The notes under the pieces were generated by a model that saw only the letters and a program-made list of their open reading frames with translations, was not told the DNA's origin and did not search any database. Below, piece by piece: positions 10,990-22,900 of a stretch of 64,000 nucleotides of DNA. The stretch comes from Aquila chrysaetos chrysaetos. Its lineage: Eukaryota > Chordata > Aves > Accipitriformes > Accipitridae. The stretch covers positions 14,160,743 to 14,224,742 of the forward strand of contig NC_044027.1 in NCBI RefSeq assembly GCF_900496995.4. Reading direction: 5' to 3'. A program made the position numbers and the translations under genes. Within the stretch, counting starts at the first letter, position 1. Every line of letters begins with the position of its first letter.

Positions 10990-13900
10990 CTGGGGAGAGA
11001 AGATGGCATTAGTCAGAGCCCAGAAGTTCAGACAGGTACTGAAAGAACAATAATTCCTGAAGTTCATTTAGCAGGCATCTGTGGCCTTTGCCCAGAGCTA
11101 TCTGCAGCTTTAATAGAAGAGCTACAGAAATCTGCCCAGTGATGTCCCTGTTGCCTTTTCATTCTCCAAACTGACTTAAGGTATTTTTGCATACAGGGTG
11201 GCATGATACTGCTATGTCATCCCTTCTGAATACAAAAGTTCAGTCCAGTGAACAAAAGAGTTTGCAACTTGCTGAATCTCCTTTTTTCTCAGCATTAGAC
11301 CAGGCCTCCAGCCAGTAGCTTATCCCATTGCTCTCAGATAAGGTAGCTATATTTGCAGGTCACAGTAAAGACACTAAGTATTGGGGTATTTTGTTAGCTG
11401 AGTACAGTTAGACTCCAATAGGAATAGAAGAGTTACTGGGGTGGTGTTCTTAAACAGCAAATGGCCACGAGCACAAGCTTACTGCAACTCAGTGGTTGCT
11501 AGTGTCAAGGAAAAGACTCTATGAGTAGTTCCATAAAACAGGGGCTTTCGGGCCAGGAAAAGTAACCAAGACCTTGCTGAGCATGCAATGGGCTGCTAGG
11601 CAGTTATAGCAAAATTCAATGCAAAGGAAAGCTACCAACCTCATCTGCAAGAAGTGCCAGCTCAGTGCTGTCAGCTGCTTCATAATCATAGAGGACTCTG
11701 GCCTTCCGTGTCCCACTGGCAGGAGGCTTGACTTCATTTGGGTTGAGTACACTCTCTGCCACGGTATTAGGCACCCCAACAATCGTGGGCACAACTGGAA
11801 TAGTAGGCACAGCAGGGAGTGTGGCAGCAGCAACAGCTGGAGGAGAGGTAGCAGCTGGGGGAGATGTGGACTCGGCATTGCCTACAAATGTGCCTGAAAA
11901 TCTGACACAGGAGGAAAAAAAAGCAGAGTTCAGTACAGCTGTAGTATGAGGAACCAAGAAAGAGCTCTTTTGTTCAGTAATTACACTGCAGAGATGATGC
12001 TCAAGAGTTCCAGCTAACAGCTGTAACATATCTACACTGCCCTTCAAGTGGGGAAATGCACTCAGTTCTCAGCTGCTGAGACTATGCAACAGGTAGTATT
12101 TGTCTGCTTATTTTGATTCCAGTGTCCTGATTACAGGGCTGGCACCTAACTTGCAGAGTACAAGACTGAAGCATGGCACCAGAGAGGGGTCTGGGCAGGT
12201 GCTATTCTTGGCTCTGCAGCTGTTTTACTGGGTCCGTTGTGCTGCGTCCTTGCCCTGCTCTCACGTGGTCAGTGTTACCTGTTTAGTCTGCTAGTTCTTC
12301 AGGAGAAGGACAGTCATTGTTGCTGTTAAACTGGATACCACAACTGGAGGCTGCCAGGCTTTCTGGGCTCTCTAGACAGAGGCAGCTCAAGTCTCATTTA
12401 TCTGTAGATACCCGCCTCTGCACTAAGGGAGTGCAGCTCAGGCCCTTGCAGCGAGTCTGCAGAGACTCCAGAGCGTGGCTGAGTCAGCGAGCTCTTAGAG
12501 CTAGTTGTGTGCAACATCTTACTTACATTTCTCCTTTGGAGCTGCAAGCATGGAAAAGAATGGAACAGGAGTAGTGAGTGATCATGTAGAGGCAACAGCC
12601 CCTCCTGGGTCAGGCCACCGTGCTGATGTGACAGGTAACAGACAAAACAGTCCTGCCTGCGCCCACGGGATGTGCAGCCAGCAGCACAGAATTAGTTACT
12701 GCTGCAGCTGAGCACACTCAGGCTCGCTGCTTGGCAACAGGAATTTGTCTCCCATATGATTTGACTCATCTAGAGGAAGAATGTTCAAACTCTCATAGCC
12801 ATCATGCTTTGAGGTGAACGTATAAAACCCAGATGAATCCAATGGCAAAGCCTGCTCTAAATGCACTGCCATCGGGATTGGTCACCATTCTGTAAGCTCA
12901 GAAGCTCTGTCAGAGCTTGGAGGGGGCTTTAAAACTTCTCCCCAACATTATGATGTGGGATGGGGAAGGAGGCCTGAGCTAGGGGTAACCAGATGAGGGA
13001 GTAGTAAAAGAAGTCTCTTTTCTCACCTGCCCAGTTGCTTCTGCAGGTCCAGCATGTATTGGTAACACTGAGCATAGTAGTTGGTCTGAGACTCCACAAA
13101 CTCATGGAGACAGCGAAGGTGATTCACCTGGAGGGAGAAGGACCATAAGATGGTCTGTGAGTTTGGGTGCCAGGCACAGGAACACTCTTCCTACAGCTAC
13201 TTCCTACCCCAAGGGAAGCAGACTTGTGCAGGCCAGCATTTAAAAGAGCTACTTGGTTGGCTTGAATGCACTAATTTGTTAAGTCTAGGAATGTTGCATA
13301 GGCCCAAGGGTGATCTCAGAGAGAAGGCTGCTTGGGGCACTCCAGCCATGCCCATGTGGCTAGCCCACAGCTCTAGAGAGAACAAGGTTTCTCTGGCTTA
13401 GAAACATTTTGAGGACTGCAGAACTGCAGATGCCACAGTGGCACTGCTTGTGCATGGTTCATTATGTTTTTACTTTGAGCATTCCAGGTCTTATGAGGCT
13501 GCTGTAGGATCCAAATTTATGACCTCTTCTACCTCTACTCCCAATGCAGGACTCCATCATCCTCTTGGCATTCTTCTAGAAAGGAGCCAAGAATCTCTGT
13601 AGTCCCTGGCACCCCCCCAGTTACCTAGGAAGACTCACATGTGTGCTGCTGATCCCCTCCAGCAGGAGACGTGTCACCTCTGCCTGTCGATCAAACTCAG
13701 TCTGTGTGAGCCGCAGCTCGTGTTCTGCCTGCAAAACAGGACAGGGTGTTCAAGATGGCACAAGGCAAGGACCCCTGTTCTGCCTCTTCCAGGGAGAGGC
13801 AACACCCACCTCCTCCACCAGCATGCCCCTTTGGCACCGAGACAAGTGTGCTGCTGGCTCAGTAGGATCCACGTGCACCTGTGGCACTGAGCATCAGGCA

Positions 13901-16900
13901 CAAGACACCCTGGGTTAGGATCCCCGAGGCCTCTGGCTGTATTTCAGCTTGATCCTACATTGGATCATTGCAGGTCATGGAATAGCAGCTCAAGACTGAT
14001 GCATCAAGCTAGGAAGCTCCTACTCCCACAAGACTAGAACATGAAGATGGAGAGGCTTTGTTAATCCTGAGGTATGTGGAAAGCCAGTCCCATGGCAGCA
14101 CTTGTCATTTCAACTCCCTCTTTCTAAGCCTATAGGTGTAGGAATGTGACTGCCTCCCTAAGTTTCTCTCCAGCAGTGCAACTTCTGCCAGTATCCTTTT
14201 TATCATCACAGAACAAAGGCTGAAGCCACAAGAACATTTACCAAATTGATGTTACTAACTAAATCTCTCTGCAATGAACACCCCAATCCAACTTCTACCC
14301 AAGGCTCTCCTTTGAAGCTACTTACTTATTTTGAGCTAGGAGGAATTAAACAACAGTTAATAGAAGGAACTATGCAGCAGACGTTGGGAATTCAAAGACA
14401 GACTGATACTGGAGACCCTCTTTACCAAACAGACAGAACATATCTCCCCCACCAGCAAACAGCATATTTACACTAGGGCAGTTTAGCAGTACCAGAAAAC
14501 CCAGGTGGATCCTTGCAAAGAAAGAGCTCCAGAAGTGTTGGAGCAGTCAGGTGCTCTGGTGCCTGCTCTCCCCTCCCGCTGCCAGAGGGAAAGAGGTGAC
14601 AGACACATTTGTTTTCTCTAGCATGCATTATTCCTTAATGCTACCCACAACATGCCAGTTCCCTCTTGGAATGTGCTGTGACTGATAGCACAGAAGAGTG
14701 ATGTCCACTCAGGTACAGCTTACTGGAAGGAGTATGGGTTCCGTGTTCTTTTCCCCTTCTCCAGGAGGGTACAGCAATCGGAGGGCTGCCTGCCTTGGTG
14801 CAGTGGTTCCTGCATGGCCCCATTTCTGGGAGAGAGCTCCTTTTGCTGCTTTGGAAATGCCCTGATCATTCTGGCACAGGAGCGACTTGTCTGGAATTGA
14901 CCCCACAGGGCTAATCCCAGACAGGTTGATAATCTCAGAGCAGAGGCCACATTGCTGGTGTTTCTGAGCCAGGTCTCGCCAGAGGAGAACCAGCTTTCTC
15001 AGCAGGGCAAGCTAGAGGAGCTGCTGCGGGCCATTACATCTCTCATCTGGTAACAGCATTACCAGTACTGTTGTACAGCTAGGCTAGAACAAAGAAATGC
15101 TTTGACTGTCTTCTAATCAGATTTGTCTATTTTAAGCTACAACTGATCTATTTTCTTGCATCCTCTCTATGAAAGGGATTATTTAAAGGAGAAGGGGGAA
15201 TGTTACAGGAAATACCAGTGCAATGCCTTACTAAACACCAAGAGATTCTTGCTCCAGTGAGCCGAGCAGAGGCTTCAGTAGCAGCAGAGCTATTTGAAAC
15301 TTGTGACAGGCGGACCCAGCTCCATTTGGCACTGCCTGGGATTTGACCCATTGCCTTTCCCTGCTAGCTCCGAGCAGTTGCAGAATGTAGTTTCCTATAA
15401 AGCCAGCATGAGACTGTGACCTGGAAGATCCCTTCCAGTCTTGTGCTTCTCCAAGACACAGAGAGCTTTGAAGTTTACTGACATACTTTGGTCTATCCAA
15501 CTAGGATAGCTGAACAGAGCCTTGCATACTTAGAGGTGACTGCAGTCAGCTTATTTGTTTGAGGGACTGAAGGGTTTAAAGTACAGGATGAGCTGGTTCA
15601 AAAACAGCCAGTCTGCTCTGATGATGCATTTAGAATAAGGCAGTAATAGGCTACTATCATGCACAGCATGCAGGAATGTGCCATTCTACCACCTTGCAGT
15701 TCAGGCGTCAGGCTAACATCTGCTGGGGGTGTTTGAGGTATGAAAGGCAATGGGATCCCAGAAGGTGTCTCTGGAAGCTCCATACCATGCTGGAGCTCCA
15801 CAGAGAGCTCACCCTGGTCTCTAGTCCACTAGAAGCCTTCCATCCATCTTCACGGACAAGTCACGCTCCCCTTGTGGAGCCCAGAAAATAAACAAGATCT
15901 GGGACTTTGCCTCCATGGATCCACTCAGAAGGGGAAGTGCATCTCACCCATACAGAATCAACTCCACAATAGGCTCCAAACCTCCCACCCTGCCCTCCTG
16001 ACAGAGCTGTTCCCTCCAGCAGCTGGAGCTGTTCATGGGGAAATCCTCTGTCCCTGCTTCAGCTCTGCTTAGAGCTCCTGCTCAGACCCCAGAACAAGCA
16101 GGCAAAGGGGCTACTAGAGGCTACTGCATGGCACATGCAAAATTGGAGCAGGCAGGGCCTTTGCCACAGGAGCAGAGCTGAATCACATCACAGCGCATCA
16201 CCTCTGCTCCTGCGACACCAGTGCAGCGTTCTCAGAGTTGTCTTTTATCACATACAAACGCACGCCTGGTTTGCCTAGGAAGTCTCTCACACCAGGTACA
16301 GGCAACTGGCCCATGAGGCAGGCTCTTCCCAAGCTGCTGTCAGAGTCACACTGAACCACAGAGCTGCAGGATCAGGACCGGGGCTGACAACAGCAACATC
16401 CCACTGATCCTCCCCTGCGTGCGTGCAGGCACACCAGCAGGAAGGAGTCCACAGCACACACCCCCCTAAACACCACCAACACTCCCAGAAGGTTTGAGCA
16501 CAATTTCAGCTGGATACTTACTTTTTCCACCTCGTCGCTCCAAAGCTGTAGCGGCCACAGAGCAACAGGAAAGGAGATCAGTGTTGGAGACATCGAGAAG
16601 CACTCGGCATTAACACCAATTGGCAAGGACGCTCCGTGGACACAACAGGCCAGCTCCAGGGACAAGCTAGCCCTTCACCCAGCAGCAGCTGCCAGACTGG
16701 TGCCCCTTCCCCTCATTTCTGCACCCTCGAGCTCAGTTTCACAATAGAAGAGCAAGTCCATGCCACCAGAGCCAGCAGCACTCCAGCTCTGCTCCCTGCC
16801 AGGGCTGTTACAGCAACTGCATTCAATGGGCTCCAGGGAGAACGCAATTAAGCCGCAGAGTTCTCTGAACAGCAAGGGTTACTTTACTGAAGCCTACAGA

Positions 16901-19900
16901 GGTTGATGTTGAAGGACAGCCCTTCTTTTAGGATTGTGGGGTGGCAAGTGAGCTGCTTGAGCCCACAAATAGGGCCTGGGAGCTGCCATGAGCGCAAGCC
17001 AGACAGAGGCCAGTGTTCCTCACCTACTGGTCTAGAGAGCTCAGGTTAACAGGATCATAATCCAGCCAATCTGTGCTACCAACAGGCACATTTAGCTACA
17101 GCAAGGAGGAAGCAATGGCTGGATGCTGCCTTTGAGCCAGGCAAAACATCACGCTACTCCTTCCCGCTCTCCTCACCCACAGGGGCATGATCGGGGCAGC
17201 ACAACACTGCCAGCTGCTTGCTGGGATCTGGCTCCAGGACATGAAACAATTGACAACGTCACGCACAGCAATGGGAAAGGGAGGGAAGAGGTAGAAAAAC
17301 ACATTGATCCTTCCCAGAGGTCCTTGGCTTGGCCTTTTGTGAGCAAACTACTACTCCCTCAGCCCTCGCAACATGAAGAGGAATCATCCTGGATCAACTA
17401 GGAGCATAACAGCCTGCCAGCAACACCCCACATCCGTGGGGCCAGAGGATAGATGAGGACCTTGGCTTCACCCTCTGATGTCACCTTTGCAGATTAGGGA
17501 AGTTCACCATACCATGGCTGAATTTGCACTGCAGGCACCTAGGAGCCCTGTGCTGGATGCTGTGGTGTCAGAGGGAGAACACACTCAGTTTAGACCCAGG
17601 GTCTCCCAACTGAGCCTTGTTGAGGTTTGCTCACCAGCAACTGCCCTCAGGTGCAGAAACAACTTCACCAGCCAATATAAGGAGCACCTGCAGGAGCTAC
17701 CTGCATTGGTGAAGGGCTGAAGGAGGAAGGTGTTGTGCCAGGCTCCTTGGCTTGCTGCCTGCTCCTGTTCTGGCTTCCACCCCCTGGCCTGCAGCTCAGC
17801 TCCTGTTCCATGGTACTAGCCTGACTGGCATCTCTTCTTACTTCAGCAGAGTTATTGTAGCTGGTTCCCTTACGATCACAGGCTGCCCCTGTGCAGTGCT
17901 CAGTGCACTGCAGCTGGGTGTCTCCTCTGACCTTTAGGTGGATGTTTTGTTACTGTAAATCAGAAACTGGTTCAAACAAGGCTTGCAGAATTTCAGCCAT
18001 GCGTGGGGACATAAGCCCCCTTCCCTTCTCAGTCTAAGAGCTCCTATTCTGGAAGGCAGATGGTGGGAAGAGCCTTGTCAGCAGCTGAGAAGCAGGCCCT
18101 AGCCTGAACAAGGCTCTGGCACAAGACCTCTCTTGGCACACCCTCATGTTTTTGGAGCAAGGTTTACTATAGGGGCAATGGGAAGCTTTCACTCTGGCCA
18201 CGGGTCTTCCTACTTAGATGCTGTAGACAGTACCGAAGCCATTTCAGGCTCAGTTGATCATTGTAATACTCACTGAATTCATAGCCAGATCTGCTTCTCT
18301 TCTGTTGGCCTTGCTGTGCAACCTCCAGCTCTGACCCTATGGTGCTCTGGGGCAGTCCAGCTTTGCCCAGATCTATCCCTGGGCTAAGGCACTATGTGGC
18401 TCTAGTCAGAAGCATTTCAGACAGCTCAGGGAGCAGAAAAGGCCATGATCTGCACCTGTCTTCCTCCACCCCAGCTCAAGCCAGAGGAACCCTCTTTAAG
18501 GTACTCAATATGTTTTTCTTGGAATCATTCCTAAGAGTACAGCACATGACAAGGGGCAGGGTCTGAGAGAAAGGGATATTTAGGCTTACGCAGCCCACGT
18601 ACACCTTCTTACACAAAAACAAAAGGTCAGTGTGGGAGAGAGGAGAAGTGGCTCCTCAGCCTCCAACTCATACAAAACAAGGGAGGTGCTTGTCTCCAGA
18701 TGGATCTAATTCCTTCTAAGCCCTCCCTGTGATAGAAGGGGGGGGGGAAATAAAAGCACCATGTTATCCACCTCTCAAAAAATCAACAACAGAAATTTAG
18801 AATCCAAATTGGAGCCCTGCTGAGAGCATATGGTCAAGGAGAGAGCTGACCTGTTTGCTCACCTGTAAGACAAAGTTGTTACCTGGGCATAAGCAATCCC
18901 TCACTCCAGAAAGGAGCAGAGCTCAACAGCAAGGTGAGCAGCAACCACTGCTCTATATTGTCAGTACACGCTAAGACTAAAGTAGCATAAGGACTCTGGC
19001 CTGGAAGAAAAGCAGAGCAACAGTATGAAGAGCTCCTACCTTGCTGCAGTGCCTGACCCTTTGGAATGAATGCTGGGATTAGAGAGCTTGTTGCAAAGCA
19101 GTCCTGCCTGCACAGAGCTGGGCAGCAGTCTGGGCTCAGCCCATATTTTGCTAATTAGAGATGCCAATTGTTATTCAAGTCACCCCTGCTAGTGCAGCTG
19201 GACTTCAGGTGGCACTTCAACCACCAACTGCAACCTCTGAAACAGATAGTTTTCGAAGCCACAAGGACCACTGCTGGCTAGGCCAGCGGGTTTCCTACAC
19301 GCGCTCTTGGTAGAAGGCCCTGCTGTGCAACCATCAAACATGATTAAGTGATCAGGTCAGTGCTGGCTGCTTACCTAGAGCAAGTCTGTCTCCTAGAGCC
19401 CTGCTCTAACTGTCTGATATAATCATTGCTGCTGTTAGAGCTTCTCTAGCAGAGCTCTGAAGAGGGACCACTGAACTAGGCAGAGATGTGCCAGGGTAGA
19501 CATGGGTGGGCTAAAAACCCCCCCAAATCTACTTCTCCTGTCATGTTACTGTACTTGGCATCTGCTCCCCAGAACAGCTTTGCAATACAGCAAAAGCAGA
19601 TCAGCTTGCAGTTTGGTGATGACTAGACATGTTCAACTGAGCATCTGGGCACTCTGCAAGATGCTAATGCATATCATACAAATCCTTGCCTTCAGGTCTG
19701 CTTTAGAAAGCCTCAGGGAATGATCAGGAAACCCTGGTCTGATCAGAGCTATTCAGAGGCAGGGAAAGCCCAGTTTCTCTCCTTTGATTCTCTCAGAGCT
19801 CAGTTTTAGTCCATTATTGTGCTGTCCTTGGAACAGACTTTTCCAAAGGAGAAGCCGGAGCCACAGGCTTGCTGCTAGTTGCTGCACGAGGAGAGATGGA

Positions 19901-22900
19901 AACTGAGCAATTGCTACAGCATCACCAGTATCGGCTTCTTCCTAAGGCGTCTCATCATGGGCCTGTTACCTGGGGAAATAGTTTTCTAGCTATTCTGCAA
20001 AGCTATTTCTGATCCCAGCATCACTCTCCAAGAAGGTCAGGACAGATCCCCCTGGGAACTAACACTGATGCTATCAGCTTGGACATACCCCTTTCTCCAA
20101 ATGGGATGGGTTTCCCATTAATCAAATCCAACTTGTTTCCATGATGTTTTTTGTTTGCTAGAAGGTTGGGCTGTCCTTTTTCATATCCACAGATCCCACT
20201 CCCAAATTACTCTACTAACAGGCATCAGTGTTGTTCTGAATGCTATTTAGGAAGCAAGATGATCAGTTTTCAACATTTTAACGAGAAATGTGACATTGTG
20301 CAATGGGGAGCCGTGAACACAGCACAGAAAGTCAATTGCTTGACCACAACCACTCAGTGCAACACAGTAGAGATGCAAGGGGCTAGTGACCCACCCTCAG
20401 CACATCTGACTGCATAACAGCTGCCAAAAGACTGGCCCCAAGATGAAAGGAAAAAAAATGACCTCTATTTGCAGAATAGACAAGCCTGCACTGTCAGCCT
20501 ACTGCATTATTGACACGATGGGTGGCAGAGTGATTCCTCCACCTTTGCTTCTCTTGACCAGCGACAAAGCCTCTGAGCACTGACACCACAGTACTGATCA
20601 GGCAGTCATGCATGTGACATTGCCAATGTACAGCTGGCACCATCCAGAAAGGCTAACCTTTGAGGTTTTTTCCTTTCAATTGCTCCACTAGCAATAAAAA
20701 AAAGTCAGAAGATTCCCACTAGAATTGTGGAAAAGGATTGGCAGAGAAACTGTAAAGCAAACCAAGCAGCAGAAGTGCCAGACCCTAACCATGCACCCCT
20801 AATAGGGGTGATCTGCATCCTTAAGGTTGAGTCAGAGGAACCCTGGGCAGCCCATGTCACATTAAAATGTTGAAAACAGCAGAGCACTAGGCCTGAGTTT
20901 AAGTCAGGTGGAGAGAGGGGCAGGAAAAGGTTGGAGAGGCAACATCTAGGAGGAGGCAATCTTACCGCTGATGCGCTGGCGGAGAGAACGTAATTACGAG
21001 GTCTAGTCTCCTGAAAGTCAGGCACAGCCTAGTGGGGGGAATAGAGTTTCATGTACAAGTCACGCAGAAGAGTCGATAAGAGTCAGTCGGACAATGGATG
21101 GAAGAAGGGACTAGTGTTTGTTTTTTTTTTTTTTTTCCTGTCTGTGCTGGGAGCTTAGTTCTAATGTCCTGGGATGGCGGGAGGGAGGTCTCCCAACAGT
21201 CTGGGCAGTGGCGTATGGAAGCTCTCCCCAGGTAGAAGCCAGGCTTGTGCAAGAGGAGGTGGACTGGCTCATGCAGTCACTCTGGTACTTGAACAGCAGA
21301 TATTTCTACTGTTAGAAACTCTGCCTGTACTTACAGCTATCCGCTCGTACAGCAACCAGTTGGAGTGGAGATGAGACAGCACAATCTCAAATTCATTTCC
21401 CATTCCCTTGCAGCCAGCAGGTTGCTCATGTCACGTTGGCTCAGTCCAGTGGGCAGGACCTTCTTTCCCCTTGCTTCCCACCTACAGTCCTAGAAGTGTC
21501 CCTGTACAGGGCCTTGTCATTACAGTGGGCATGTTTACTAGCATCAGCGCACCCTTTCCACCGTGCCTTTTGAAGAAACACATCTACTTGTTCTTACTCT
21601 CACCAAGCCTCTGGGCATGTTTCCTCCTAACAGACTCAGATCTGCTATAGTAAGGGGCATGGCTTAGCCAAAGCAGATCTAATCCAAAGCCTTGCTGTTG
21701 CCAAATGCAGTGTATGAGTTTTCATCCCAGAGGTCAGAAAACCTCCAAGCCATCTTCTCCATAGCTAAACCTCTGCCCTGGGGCAGGAAGACTTAAGCAC
21801 TGGATGTTTTCCTCATTGGGAATGCAAGGGATCCGGTCCATCCCCACACCTGTGTGGGCTCCCTAACCATCACATAACATGGTCTCTCTATTCAGCTAAG
21901 CTAAGACTCCTAGGACGGCCTTTGGCTGTAGCATCACCCAAAGAGATAAGCCAACAAGCTAGCTTACATCAGGACCATCACGCTGGTGCGGTGGATCAGG
22001 GTATCCTCCTGGTCAGCTTTTACTGTGCAGTGGGTTGGTGTGCAAGGCTGGCACACAATCCAGCTGTAACCCAGCTACGTTGTTAATCCTCTCAGGCCCC
22101 ACATTTCCTCTCCCAGGTCCAGGTTAATCTCTTTGCAGCTCACCCAGATCTACTTATACACATGCTGACCCGATTTACTGGGCCCCGAACAGGCTGCTGG
22201 AATGAGTGACCAGCGTGTGGAAGACCAGTCAGGCAGTTCCAACGTGAGATTTTTTTTTTTTTTTTTTTTTAAACCATCTAGGAGTTTTGGGGATGGCTAG
22301 AGGAAGGAATAAGGAGGAGTGATTCCTATTACAAGTCAAACCTGAATATAGGGAGAAAAATGCACCAGTGAGATTTGAGACCAGGACAGCAACGAGGCTT
22401 GACTCCTCCCTGTGGGGAGAAGACATGTTTCACAGAAATAGCTTCTTATGCCTTTTTTTTTTTTTTTTTTTCTAAAAGATCAAGAGCAACTGAAGAAACC
22501 TCTCCTCCCATTCCCTGGTCTCCAGGGAGTCCCAAAACTAGTCATAGCACATGGGATGAAGGAGGCAAGCTGCTCTTGCACTCCTATGCATGGAGAAGTT
22601 GTATTTGCAAGCAGTGGTCAAAAGGGACCCCCCTCCCTCCCCTTTCTCCCCTTGTAATGGGGAAAACAGGCAGAGCCCTGGAGCCTGGAGGACAGAACAG
22701 CACCACAACCAGATAAACCTGCCTGTCATTGTCTCTGGGCTGCCTCCCTTCCAGGAGAGGGACTTGCCACCCAACCTGACCTCCTCCTGCCTACGGCTGG
22801 AGGAGCCTGAGTGGGTCTTTACAGGAGCCCCTGCCTCTCTTGAGCACTGCTTGCAAGCAGCTTCGATGGAACTGAGTGCATGCTCCAGAGGGGCTGCAGG

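Noticed and set aside
11892-11895. Alternative SH3GLB2 exon 11 acceptor at TTTTCAG|GCA, nine bases downstream of the chosen one
   Set aside because: Together with the upstream exon ends it either breaks the frame or loses FSG, which aligns with the human FPG; the upstream acceptor CTGTGTCAG fits in both splice forms.
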